Assembly (NCBI GenBank): GCA_030374805.1
Contig: JARGSG010000046.1
Span: 220,519 to 284,518 of the forward strand
DNA from: Gracilaria gracilis
Lineage: Eukaryota; Rhodophyta; Florideophyceae; Gracilariales; Gracilariaceae
DNA length: 64,000 bases
Reading direction: 5' to 3'
The translations under genes were made by a program, and so were the position numbers. The notes under the pieces are model-generated. The model was not told the origin of the DNA. It saw nothing but the letters and a program-made list of their open reading frames with translations, and did no database searches. Of this stretch, positions 21,119 through 31,975 are shown piece by piece; the stretch's first letter is position 1; each line of letters starts with the position of its first letter.

Positions 21119-23224
21119 ATGGGATCCGGAAAACGGCCAAGTCCGTCCAAGGCCCGATCGGTCGGTTCTTGTTTACCCCCGCAAGAGCGGTCAGTTCCCG
21201 AACCGCTACCGGTGAAAGAGAAGAACTCCGGGAGCCGGAAACAACCGTCGAAGACGTCTGATGCCCCAGTGGCCGGGCCCGCTTCCGTTCCTCTGGAAGG
21301 ACCCTTATCCGCTGCTGCGGCAAGTGACGCAGTATTATCCGAATAGGATACTCAAGTTCGCCTGCTTGAGGCCCAGAGCGCGGTGAGAGCTAGCTCTCAA
21401 GCTGCACTCAAAAAGGAGGTCGAATCGCTTCGCGAGGAAGTGAAAGACGCTCAAATGAGAGATGTGTCGGGAGAAATCCAGCTCCTGAGACAGGAAATGA
21501 ACTCAATTCTGGAGTGCTTTGGTTCCCCACAGGGTTTCGTGGATGGCTATCATCGGACAGTGGAAGAGTTCCGTGCCATAACGGATCGAATTCACGCCCG
21601 TCTGGGTACCCTCGAAGCCATTATTAGGATGGATGAAGAAGCAGAAGCCCCCCTACGGGAGAAGTCTGTTCCGAAAGATTTCGTTCATCACTCTGACAAG
21701 AAGAGCCATCGCAAGTCCTCAAAAGAGTTTCGCCACCACGTGGATTCGTCTGACTCTGACTCTGACAGCTCGGATAGCTCGTCATCGTCGTCATCGTCCG
21801 CTGCCTCGGAAGGTAGTCGTCAACGACGTCGTCGACATTCTCAATCGTCCCGTTCAAGGGCCACGTTTACCTCTCAAGGTGCAATTGGTACCCGGGAGAA
21901 GGGAACTAAGTGTCCTGGTCTTAAGGAGTTGAAGCCTACGAATCCGCTTTATCGGAAGTTGTTATCGTACCGTTATTATCGGTTACAGAAGTCCGAAGGG
22001 AAGAGAACCTCTAAAAGTACCGAAAAGGTGAGGGCGCACATCCGTAAGCTCAGTGTGACACTCAAGAATCGCGAGTTTACAGGAGAAGACCCCATCCGGG
22101 TGCTGGATTTCCTCTCTAGGTTCGTTCATGAAGCCGATATTCTCGGAATGACGGAGGGACAGGCGTACGTTGCCTTCCCCTATTACCTGAAAGGTCAGGC
22201 TGAAGACCAGTTTAATTCCATCCTTGGATCGTCAAGAGCCTGGGAAGGCGGCGTTACTTGTTGGCCCGAAGCGGTTCATTACCTCTTAAGGTCATACGCT
22301 ACTGTTCATGCCATTCAGCAGGCTACGTCGGCCCTGAGGGAACTGAAGCAACGTCCGGAAGAAACGGAAACGGCTTATTCAACGCGCCTGAATAAGGCTT
22401 TCCACCGCTGTGGTAATGTTCATCCTTCAGAGGAGAGATGTGCGATGTTTGTCGATGGGTTAAATCCCGCGATTCGGGCACTTGTAGCCCGTTATCGGGA
22501 GGAGAATCGGAAGATAACCTATTTGGAATTGGTACAGTACGCCCAGGCTGAAGGGGATACGCTCCGAGCTCGGCCTCCCCCCAAGTCGAAACCTCGTAAG
22601 GTACTGTTTTCCAACAATTATGACTCTTCTCTGGCCCTTTCATATGGGAATGAAGCCAGTATGGACATGGATAATGTGCACCTCATAGGTAGTAATCCGA
22701 GTTCTGTCGGCACTTCAATTGCCATCTCGGAATTGCCGTCAACCACGGTGCCTTCTACGGAGTGCGATCCGGCCCTGTATGGTCAGGACCGCCGAGTTTC
22801 GGCAGCATCGATACCCTATGGAGGTCGCATGATGAGGACAACTCGCCCAGGATGGAGGGATAGCACCCAGCAGGGTCTTGTTATAGCACGTCCCACCGAT
22901 GGTTCAATCGCAGTGATCTGCTACGAATGTTATGACTTTGGTCATATTTCACCGCAGTGCACGGTCCCGGCACGGGATAGGTTGAAAATCGTCACTCAGT
23001 TCGAGTCTCTGACGCCCGAGGAACAGGCACGGGTCCCCAGAACATCCTATGAAGGCGCTAAGCATTCGTTGGCCCTTCAGGGAGCTGCTGGAACCATGCA
23101 TGGTAACCCTGCCTTCGCGCAGACTAACCTTCAGGCTCAGCGTCGCGAACCGGTATACGGGAATCAGGTATGTCCCGCGGAGAGAAATCGCCCGCATCAG
23201 GCGGTTCCGGCTCCGAAAAACTAA
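21119..23224 (+). pseudogene. Gypsy gag with one in-frame TAG
   Basis: The frame opens with ATG 21119 (MGSGKRPSPSKARS..), meets TAG at 21344-21346 and continues in the same frame to 23224. If read through it is about 700 residues. Order: basic/Pro-Ser-rich N-terminus, a coiled-coil-like stretch (EVESLREEVKDAQ..LLRQEM), an Asp/Ser tract followed by RQRRRRHSQSSRSR, a capsid region (about 22070-22560) and a CCHC knuckle CYECYDFGHISPQC at 22920-22961. The part after the stop has no ATG near its start. The last 55 bases overlap pol, which lies in the -1 frame, so pol was probably made by frameshifting. Confidence 0.85.
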
Positions 23225-24196
23225 ATATGGGAGTCTCCCCGACGAGAGGGGCGTCTTCCAAGTCGAAGCAGAAGACGCCCGAGGCGCCTCCGCTTCGCTC
23301 CCCGACTGTTACGATCCTATCAAGGAAAATGGCAGCCACCGACGTGGATTTGGAACACTTTGGTGTTCTTTGTCGACCGTGGATACGGGCCCGTAATCCC
23401 CGTCTCCCGGATAGAATCCTGGTTATGGCCAAGCGGAACTATAAAGTTTACGCCGATCTCGGCCTTTCAGAACATTTTATGGTTCGTCAGTTGTCGGTCC
23501 TAGATACAGGCGCTGCTCCTAACCTTATTCACAGGAAACTGATATCGCCTGCTCTTCAGGAACGTGTTCGTTACGGTCCATCAATGGATATTTCGGATGC
23601 CAACAACAATCCGATTAGTACGGCTGGTTACGTTTCGCTCCTGGTGAGATTAGGAAGGCACCTCGTGAAGGTAGATTTCGTCGTTTGCGATTCGCTAGCC
23701 GCACCAGTTATACTGGGTTGTGATTTCTGTGACAGGTTTGTGGAAAATATCCGTCCTCGGAAGCATACCGTGGAAATGGAAGACGGTTCAATAATTCAGA
23801 TTGTCCGGAGACCTCTGCGAGCCGCTACGCGGAAACACGTACCGCTCCCGGTTGCACATCAGCCTACCAAAGGCACAATGGCATCAACGAAGTTGCACGT
23901 GCTCAAATCGGTGCAACTTCCGCCGGAGTCCCAGGTGTGGGTCGAAGTCTTCACCAAGCAGTTTGGTCTACACACAGTGCAGCCGTTACCGGCACTATAT
24001 GAAGAGCGCCAGATTGCTTTGGCTAATGAAGTTGTAACGATTCAACCGGATGAAGCCTTTAAGGTCCTCGTTGCCAATCTTGGCAAAACCAAACAGTGGT
24101 TAACAAAGAACCAAGTAATTGGCACGGTACTACCGCACCCCGCTGCAGTGATACCCACGAAGATTCCCATTGGAACCGTGCTCGGTGTGTCTGACC

Positions 24197-24210
24197 CTAA
24201 GGAGGGGGAG
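24197..24210 (+). promoter_or_regulatory. Internal copy of the polypurine tract (first)
   Basis: CTAAGGAGGGGGAG is identical over 14 bases to the tract next to the 3' LTR (30959-30972). It lies in the coding linker between protease and RT (residues DPKEGE). In several retroelements an internal polypurine tract primes an additional plus strand; that role here is inferred. Confidence 0.5.
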
Positions 24211-27200
24211 GAGGCCGCCGAATTCGCCGAATTACGGAATGAGTCACTTGAAGCCGATACGGATGATACCCAGAAGAACTCGGGTTCAGACTCCCCAGCA
24301 TTTTTTGAGGTTAAGCCGTTGCCACCTGGCACTGAACAGACGAACCCTGTTGAGGAGTTAATGAAGCTCAATTTGGAGCACGTACCGGAGTCCCATCGGG
24401 AGAAGCTACGCAATATGCTTCGCGAGTTTACGCCCATGTGGGATGGTACTCTCGGAACAATTGGAGTCACAGAGCATTGCATCGATCTACTTCCGAACAC
24501 TCGGCCCATTGCGCAACACTCTTACAGGGCAGGACCGAAGGCTCGAGAAGAGGAAAAAGCTCAAGTCGAGAAGATGCTCCGAGCCGGCATTATTGAGCCC
24601 GCTCAATCCCCTTGGGCGTCACCAGTTGTTTTGGTACCGAAGCCAGATGGATCCTGGAGATTTTGTATCGATTACCGAAATTTAAATGCGGTTACAGTGA
24701 AAGACGTATACCCGATTCCCCGGATGGACGAATATATCGATTCTCTAGGGAGCGCGAAAGTGTTTACCACTTTAGATGCCAATTGGGGATACTGGCAAGT
24801 GCCCATAAGGGAAGAAGATAAGAATAAGACGGCCTTCGTGTGCCATCAAGGCCTGTATCGTTTTCGGAGAATGCCCTTTGGGTTAACGAATGCCCCCGCA
24901 ACGTTTCAGCGAGCGGTTGATATCCTCCTGGCCAGGTTCAAGTGGACCACCTGTTTGGTATACTTGGACGACGTCGTCGTCTTTTCCAATAACATGGAGG
25001 ACTATCTCACCCATGTGCGGGAGGTTATGACCGTTTTACGGGACGCAGGGATCACCTTGAAGCTTAAGAAGTGCGAGTTTTTCACCGAATCGGTTAAGTA
25101 CCTTGGGCATATTATTCGCCCAGGTAAGCTCTCAATTGACGAGGTGCGGGTAAAATCCTTGAAAGAGGCGAAACACCCAAGAACTCAAACTGAGCTTCGA
25201 TCCTTCTTAGGCCTGTGTAACGTTTACCGTCGTTTCGTGCCGAACTTTTCGGATATCGCTTCGCCGTTGAACAAACTCCTGATGAAAGGAAGATCAGTGG
25301 AATTGGAACCCTTTGGCGATGCGGAAGCGTCCGCATTTGCGGCACTAATTAAAGCTGTAACGTCGCCACCAGTCTTGGCCCTGCCGAAACCCGGCTTACC
25401 CTACGAGGTGGACACTGATGCGAGTGCGAACCAAGTTGGTTGTGCGTTGTTCCAGGTGGAAGAGTCTGGCAAACGTCACCCTATTGGGTATTGGTAGAGA
25501 TCACTGAATGTGCACGAACGGAATTACTCCGTTTCGGAGAAGGAATGCCTTGCCGTTGTATGGGCTCTCGCAACGTTGAGACCATACTTGATGGGAACCC
25601 ACTTTCGGGTACACACGGACCATTCTTGCCTACGCTGGCTCATGGAAATTACCGAATCGTCGGGACGACTGATGAGATGGAGACTCCGACTCTCGGAATT
25701 TGACTTTCAAGTAGTGTACAAGAAAGGCTCCTTGAACTTGCAGGCAGACGCTCTATCCCGTTTGGGCACTGCAGCAGAAGCTGAAACCAGCGAGGACACG
25801 GAAGAGATACCATGTTTTATGGTTGGTGACCTCGATGAGGGGAAGACAGAAATCTTATCGGATGATGTGTGTGACGATATCCTCGCCACACAGACTGTAA
25901 AACCGAATACCGGGACATTGGTACCGATTTCGCCCGAGGAGATGATACGGGAACAGCAGATGGATCCCTTTTGTATACAGGTTAGGGCCCGTCTGAACGG
26001 TGGGTATAGGATACCTTTCCAGGTGAATGACCAAGGCTACTTGGTGCGAACTGTTGAAACCAACCCACAAATGGTGGTACCTCACTCTTTACAGAGTCGC
26101 GTACTGCACTTGTCTCACTATGTGAAGTTGGGAGCCCACCCGGGAGGAAGGAAGCTTTATCTCACCTTCAGAAGGGACTTCTATTGGCCCGCAATGGCGT
26201 TCGATTGTTATGCAGTCCGCCGCTCCTGTCAGGCTTGTGCCAAGAATGACGTTAAATTAAGAAAGTACTCGAAAGAGTTAACGTTGTTTCCCGCACGGGC
26301 ACCGCGGGAGTTCGTGGCCATTGACATTCTTGGAGAATTGATTAAGACCTCTCGAGGGAATCAGTACCTACTGGTCATCACCGACAGGTTCTCTAAATTG
26401 GTTAGAACAGTGCCGCTCAAACGGATCACAGCAGCCGCTGTGGCTCAAGCGTTTGTTACCCACTGGGTCTTTGTGTATAGCCCACCGGTACAGTTACTTT
26501 CCGATAACGGCTCTCAATTCACCTCGAAGTTCTTTCAAGACGTGTGTAGGATCCTGGATATTAGGAATTTATTCACTACGACCTATCATCCCCAAGCGAA
26601 CGGACAAGTAGAGAGATTTAATCGAACCATCCTTGGTGCTTTGAGGTCCTATGTGGCAGACCATCCCAAGACGTGGGATCAGTTCACGGACGCTATCACG
26701 TATGCGTACAACACCCAGGTTCATCGGGTAACGGGACTTTCACCATTTGAGCTGGTACTGTCGAGGAGACCACCTCCTCTAGCCATCGAGGCGCAGCCAA
26801 CTCTAAATATGTTCCCATCACCGGGCTCGTACCGCGATGCGTGGAAGAAATGGCTCACCAAGCTGGTACCGGCAGCACGTGCGTCTATGGACAGGGCTCA
26901 GCTCGCCTACAAGCGCAACTTTGATAGCCGAATTCGGAGACCGTTACCTAACTTACAGGTAGGAGATTATGTGTTCCTCCGTAAGGAGTATTACAACCCG
27001 GAGAACGAACGCCGCCACAAGTTATCGCCGATTGCGGATGGACCCTATAAGGTTATTTCCATGTCTGGAGACACCGTCGTGCTGGAAATTAATAACCAAC
27101 ACGAACGGATATCACGCGATCGCGTCTACAGGGCACCAAGCCCACTCCAAGAATTGGTAACGCTACCGGAAACCGGAACTGGAGTACCTGCCACACAGGA

Positions 27201-27385
27201 AAAAACAGAATCAAACAGGGACAGCGCGAACCGCCCGTCGATTCTCCCGCACCAGGAAAGGGGTTTATCGGACCTACCTGAGGTATCAGAGCTAGTCAAG
27301 GATAGCCCACCCTCTCGAGCTACGCCTACGCACTCGACTCGAGTTCGACCCCCGGCTACGGTAATATCAGCTGCCGTATCGCACC

Positions 27386-27399
27386 CTAAGGAGGGGGAG
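27386..27399 (+). promoter_or_regulatory. Internal copy of the polypurine tract (second)
   Basis: CTAAGGAGGGGGAG occurs again, in the polar tail of pol (residues HPKEGED). The match to the first internal copy extends to CCCTAAGGAGGGGGAGGA. The repeated encoded peptide PKEGE could be an alternative reason for conservation, but the LTR-adjacent copy is non-coding. Confidence 0.5.
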
Positions 27400-27741
27400 G
27401 ACTCACGTAATCGCGCTCAGGCTGCTCCGGCATCTGCTGGATTGGCTGACGTGCTTGGGCTCTCAAAGAGACAGGAGCCCGGATCGGGAATATCGCCGCT
27501 AACGCACACGCGTGTGGGATCCTCGGTCGAGGCGAATGTCAGTAATGAAGACGAAGTTACCGCTGTGGGGAAGACCACTGTTAGTGATGAGAACCCTCGT
27601 GGGCAAGCGTCCAAGTCCATGGCTACTCCTACGCCTCGCTCGCAAGAGGCGCAGCATGCAAGACGCACCGAAAAGACGGTCTCCGCCGACCCGTCAATGG
27701 GTCAGCGCGGCGATGAGCCCCATGGGAAGAACGTACAGTAG

Positions 27742-28346
27742 GTGTTGTGAAGCGGAGAAACCTTGTGGATAAGGTCGTGGAGCCTGGTTCAGGAAGGGAA
27801 GTTGATGGAAAGCATCGGAGAAGCCTTCTCAGGAGCACCGTGTGGCGCAGAAGCCCTCAGTAGGACGGCGCCGTGCACGGGAGATACCCACCCAGGGTGC
27901 AACGCCGCCGGATTGGCTGGCACTCTGCCACATGGAGTAGTGCAAACTGTTCCGATTGGTCGGCACTCGTCCAGTGCGCGCGCACGCGACGCAATACAGC
28001 GCCGTTGCCCGGCCAATCCGCCGCCCTGCACAGGGAGTGTTCAAACGCAGTATCTCCGTCGAAACGGCTCTCCCGCGTCGAGAAGCAACTTCGCCTGGAT
28101 CAGGACCGTCGTCGTTAGTTAAAGTTGATGCCCGCTGGGAAAAGAGGTTAGTTCACGGGACTCCGGAAGTGAAGAGCTTCCACCAGAAGCCACTTTCGTG
28201 GAGATTGGCAGCCGAAAACGGAAGTTAGCCATTCCCCGTCGTGACGGTTAGCGCTCTCGTCAACGAGACACTGCCACCTCGCCGAAGCCGGAAACCCGTC
28301 GTTACTTGCGTGTACCCGTTCGGCTTACGTAGGGAAGCAAAGCCCA
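27742..28346 (+). other. Spacer between gypsy pol and chromodomain ORF
   Basis: About 600 bases hold only short overlapping frames in different phases. Some are Arg/Pro-rich and resemble nothing I know. Direct motifs (CGATTGG, CACTCTGCCAC) suggest regulatory or decayed coding sequence. A spliced mRNA linking pol to the chromodomain is possible, but I see no clear splice pair. Confidence 0.4.
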
Positions 28347-28595
28347 ATGTCGGGAACAACCAAAGGAACCGAAGACGTCGGGGTATACCCACAGGAATTC
28401 GTGGTCGATCGTATCGTGAAGCACGATGTTGCCCAGGACGGGAAAGTAATCTATCGCGTCCGTTGGTACGGCTATCCCCCAGAGCAGGACACTTGGGAGC
28501 CAATTGAGCACCTTCCGAGGTCCAAGATCATCGCTTATCACCGAAGAACCCGGTCCGCATTACCCCCAACTCTGGATAATGCCCAAGTGGGATAG
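28347..28595 (+). CDS. Chromodomain protein (82 residues) of the gypsy element
   Basis: The ORF encodes FVVDRIVKHDV..GKVIYRVRWYGYPPEQDTWEPIEHL, a typical chromodomain with the aromatic residues Tyr/Trp/Trp of the fold. In chromoviruses this domain is normally the C-terminal end of integrase and directs integration to marked chromatin. Here it is a separate ORF about 600 bases after the pol stop and in another frame. The ATG at 28347 (MSGTTKG..) could start a free protein. Alternatively it was once joined to pol by splicing or frame changes. Confidence 0.8.
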   Translation: MSGTTKGTEDVGVYPQEFVVDRIVKHDVAQDGKVIYRVRWYGYPPEQDTWEPIEHLPRSKIIAYHRRTRSALPPTLDNAQVG

Positions 28596-28948
28596 AACTG
28601 TCACCAACATGTGGTAAATATGGTGTGCCGCTACGCGGTAGGTTGCGAGGAGCTCTAAGAAGAGAAGACGAAGACACCCACAAGGTTGATCTTATGTACA
28701 GTATGAACAAAGAAAGAACGCACCGAATTGTCGGTTCATCGCCGTATAACGGAACTAAGAAGTAAGAAGTAATGAAGTATCTAGGAAGATGTTGCCGCGA
28801 ATGGAAATGAAGTACATCCTGGTTAGAAAATGAAGAAGGAAAAGGAAGGAAGTATGAAAGAAGCTCGAACACGAGAAAGATCCTACAGGAGGAGAGAAGT
28901 AATGCCAAGCTGTGGCCTAATTGGGTTTATCGTATCTGAGCGACAGAA

Positions 28949-30892
28949 CTACAGGCCCTCAGGCACCCGGCCCAGACTACTGGTGACCAGTGTTGGTTCC
29001 GGGAGCCGGCGTCGCAAGACCCAACCCGCGGGAGCCTGAGTGCCCTCCGCAGGAATCTGTGCCGCGTCAGCGCCCGTACTCGAAACACCCACAAGGGGAA
29101 TGTCGTCGTCCACCACCTCGCCATCACCATGGTCCAAGGAGGGATCGACCCAATCCGCTGGAGGCCCATAGTCGTCGGGAAACACGAACCCAGTCGGGTG
29201 TCCAATCGGCATAGCTCTAGGGGCCCGCACCATCGCTCTAGCATGAGCCTCGGAGATCATTTGCTGTGTCCACGGATCGTAGTACGCGAAGGTCCCCGAG
29301 CGGGTGGATATTCTACCCGGTGATCGGTCGTTGCCGCGAGGGCCACCTTCTGGCTGCCAGTGCACCGGAATCCGGTCCCAAGCGACGGCCTCGATGAAGC
29401 GTAGGAGCAGATGAACCTCTTCTTGGTTGGATTCGGACCCCAAGGGTATAGACAGATCCTGTCGCCGGATCATCCATCGGAGCATCGGAGGGAGATACCA
29501 GAGACGGTAATGATCGTACGTATCCTAGAGGAGATGTACCGCCACGCGGGCAGCCCACTCCGCCGCAAAGAGCGTCCAGTACCCAGAGCGGGGATCGTTC
29601 AACATTCTACATCCTACATAGTAGAGGCACGGAGGAAGTTCGGCGTAGCACCCACGCGGGACCTCGACATTCGACCACCAGCTGGGAAGAGCAGCGTATC
29701 GCCCCTGCAGGGAGTTATAGCGCAATCGCTCAGCCTCCAAGTGTGGATATGGAATCAGGAACCCTCGACGGGACCGCAAGCTTCGCTCAAGCCGAACACG
29801 GCGCTCAAAGCTCCACAAGAAGTCGTTGGATGATCGCCGAAGGTATCGGAATTCTGCCCGAAGAAGGGGATGACTCCAGAGAAGCAAACACTCGACCACG
29901 TTCGGTACTTCAGCCCTATGGGGAGATTCGTTGAACTCCGCTAACGCGTACCCGTAGGACCTCTCGCCGAAAGTTTGGAAATGTGACACGTCAAAGTCGA
30001 ACCGCAACGGTACCAAGTGCTCCGATCGAACACGGCTAGCTCCTTCATAGGCAGTACGAGCCCACAGTGCCCTAGTACGACTAAGGGAATCACTGCCCGT
30101 ACAGAACAGGTGCAGGGGATCGATCGCCACACGGAGACGCCAGCTTCTGGACCGAACTATTTCGCGATGGAGCCCACCTGGGAGGTAACCGTTCTCAGCA
30201 TAAGAGTCAATAAGAGCCTCGTCGGCTACGGCCGTCGGATGGAACCACGGTGCACGGCAATACACATTGCCATTTTGCCGGGGCGGTCTGAAACGGAGAC
30301 TTTCCAAGCTGATCCAGCCCCTGGCATTGACCGTTAACGGCATCGCTTGCTCGGAGTTCGACGCCGCTGCATCGATATCGGGAGCCTGAGGAGGCGCTGC
30401 GGGATCGTAGCCTTGCGAGGATTGTCCAGGTTGAGCGCCCTGTTGGGAGAAGTAGCCAGGAGGCTGGTAACCAGATGGATGGTACTGCGGCTGTGCGTGA
30501 GAGCCCCCCTGGGGGAGAGGCATCGAGTTAAACCCGCCGAAGTATCCGGAAGAGCCTGCCATTGGGTAAGGAGACTGTTGATATCCCGAGAGTTGATGGG
30601 ATGGCACCATAGCTTGGGACGGATGGTACTGAGATGACGCCTGCGGAGGAAGTTGTTGAAAGCCTAAGTAGGAAAAGTGCTCGAAGGGAGCAGCACCCGA
30701 TGAAGCCGCCTGTGAGGCACTTGAGGAAGCGTTCCCCGGAAACGGGTTAGTAGCGAACATGTTCATGCCTGCTATAGGAGAGAAGGTTGGAGATGACGGT
30801 TGTTGCCGCAAAGTCGGAGGAGAGTGATGTTGTGTACCACACGTTGGTTCAGGAAGCTGTGAACGTGTTGCCGAAATTTCGGAGTCCGCCAT
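28949..30892 (-). pseudogene. Antisense accessory protein of the gypsy element, one in-frame TAG
   Basis: On the strand opposite pol, an ATG at 30892 opens a 455-codon frame ending in TAG at 29525-29527. The same frame continues without further stops to 28949, 648 codons in all. Residues 1-195 are low complexity, rich in Gln, Pro, Ser, Tyr and Gly (repeated YQP/YHPSG-like units) and look disordered. The remaining ~450 residues have ordinary composition, with YCRAPWFHPT..EALIDSYAENG, LLRAEFRYLRRSSNDFLWSFERR and HPTGFVFPDDYGPPADW. I do not recognise the fold. A decayed relative lies at 7200-8594. Antisense ORFs between pol and the 3' LTR are known in some plant gypsy lineages. Function unknown. 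Confidence 0.7.
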
Positions 30893-30958
30893 TCTGAGGA
30901 TCAGTATTTACGTACCGGTCGCCGGCGCCTTCCCGCAGACCAAAGCGCGAACCCTTGG

Positions 30959-30973
30959 CTAAGGAGGGGGAGA
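30959..30973 (+). promoter_or_regulatory. Polypurine tract before gypsy 3' LTR
   Basis: CTAAGGAGGGGGAGA directly abuts TGTGGAG, the first bases of the 3' LTR, the standard site for plus-strand priming. Confidence 0.85.
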
Positions 30974-31970
30974 TGTGGAGCAATGGCAATCCGATGTCGG
31001 CACGATGAAGTTTCTCATAACGGAGCTCTACCCATTGGGCACTGACGTGTCAGACTATGAATATGGACCCCGTTTCGGGTGGATTTGGAAATATTATTGG
31101 AACGTACCTTGTTAGGTGAATCTGGGATAGAACCTATGAAATAGGTGTACAGTAGGGCTTCGTGGCATATTTGTCCAAATATTTGGCGTCACACCCGCTG
31201 GGTCGATACTTTGGCACCCTGACACTGGGTTTTCCACGTGTAGAGCCCTCGTGGGAGTGCGCAGCCCTAGATACAGTAGATAGTATATATGCTCGGGCGA
31301 TCTCGCCCTGGAGCCACTAAGTAAAACTCACCTGAGTCGTATCTTCTTCTTGAAGTACGTGGTCTTCATCCCGAAGGCTGGGCCATGGTTGTTACTGCCT
31401 ACGTAGGTTCACGACTCCCCTGAGGAGAGTAACCACGACTGGTCTCGGTACAATCACCCCTCAGGGTCCCTAAGGAAGTTCTTTACTACCAGTTTCTGGC
31501 TCGTTTCGCTAATTGCCCCAGTATCAGGTCGTATTTGCTGTCGTTCACCGAGGTACCGGATCTTTGTTTAGTTCATCGTTTTCCTGGTGCAGGTCTCGCT
31601 TCCGCCTCTGTATAGAGTTATATTTGGACACACGTGTGTGTGTGTCTCGTTCCGCTATCGGCCCTGTCCCCGCCGTTGGCACGGGCCGTAGCTTCGCTCG
31701 TGTGGTTCTCCGTAGGAGCACTACACCGTCTTACGGCACCCTTCGCCCCACTTCTGGACTCGTTCTCTCGTGACCCGTCGTCGGTTATTCCTCTCTAGGC
31801 CCACCTTCTTCTTTACCTCTGCAGGTTATTCCAGTACCGTCTCCGGTTTACACCCGGCTGCCACGCGGCACGCGCACGGGCAGAGGGCTCTACTTCTGAG
31901 TTTGACCTTTTGTGGGAGCAGGACTCGGACACCCTGGTGGACACGTACCCTCTTTGGGGTTTGCTCTACA
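30974..31970 (+). repeat. 3' LTR of gypsy element
   Basis: This copy is collinear with 19988-20984 and has the same length. It is preceded by a polypurine tract and followed by the CTCGG duplication. Its 5' border lies only 81 bases from the start codon of the antisense frame, so a promoter for that frame would have to lie in or next to this LTR. Confidence 0.95.
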
Positions 31971-31975
31971 CTCGG

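Larger units (their letters stand above)
23170..27741 (+). pseudogene. Gypsy pol: protease, RT, RNase H, integrase; one in-frame TAG
   Basis: One continuous frame is broken only by TAG at 25495-25497, inside RNase H. Protease: LDTGA with Asp at residue 112. RT: WRFCIDYRNLN, RMPFGLTNAP and YLDD at 598-601. RNase H: DTDASANQVGCA, then after the stop NYSVSEKECLAVVW. Integrase: zinc-binding HYVKLGAHPGG..CQACAK, Asp in VAIDILG (26323), Asp in LLSDNGSQF and Glu in ANGQVERFNR, then an SH3-like GPYKVISM.. domain. A polar tail of about 190 residues follows. The decayed minus-strand copy has Ser where the TAG stands, so the stop replaces a sense codon. All catalytic residues are present. Confidence 0.93.
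19988..31970 (+). mobile_element. Full-length 11,983-bp Ty3/gypsy element with antisense frame and chromodomain ORF
   Basis: Two 997-bp LTRs (19988-20984 and 30974-31970) start TGTGGAGCAATGG and end GCTCTACA. They differ at about ten positions by eye, near 1 percent. The flanking 5-bp duplication CTCGG is perfect (19983-19987 and 31971-31975). Contents: primer-binding site, gag 21119-23224, pol 23170-27741 in the -1 frame, a separate chromodomain ORF 28347-28595, an antisense ORF 30892-28949, and a polypurine tract abutting the 3' LTR. Single in-frame stops occur in gag, pol and the antisense frame. It is inserted in the gag of the inner copia-like element. Confidence 0.95.

Noticed and set aside
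28528-28908. 126-codon minus-strand frame with hydrophobic stretches
   Set aside because: It lies opposite the chromodomain ORF and the purine-rich tract; the hydrophobic look comes from the pyrimidine-rich complement.
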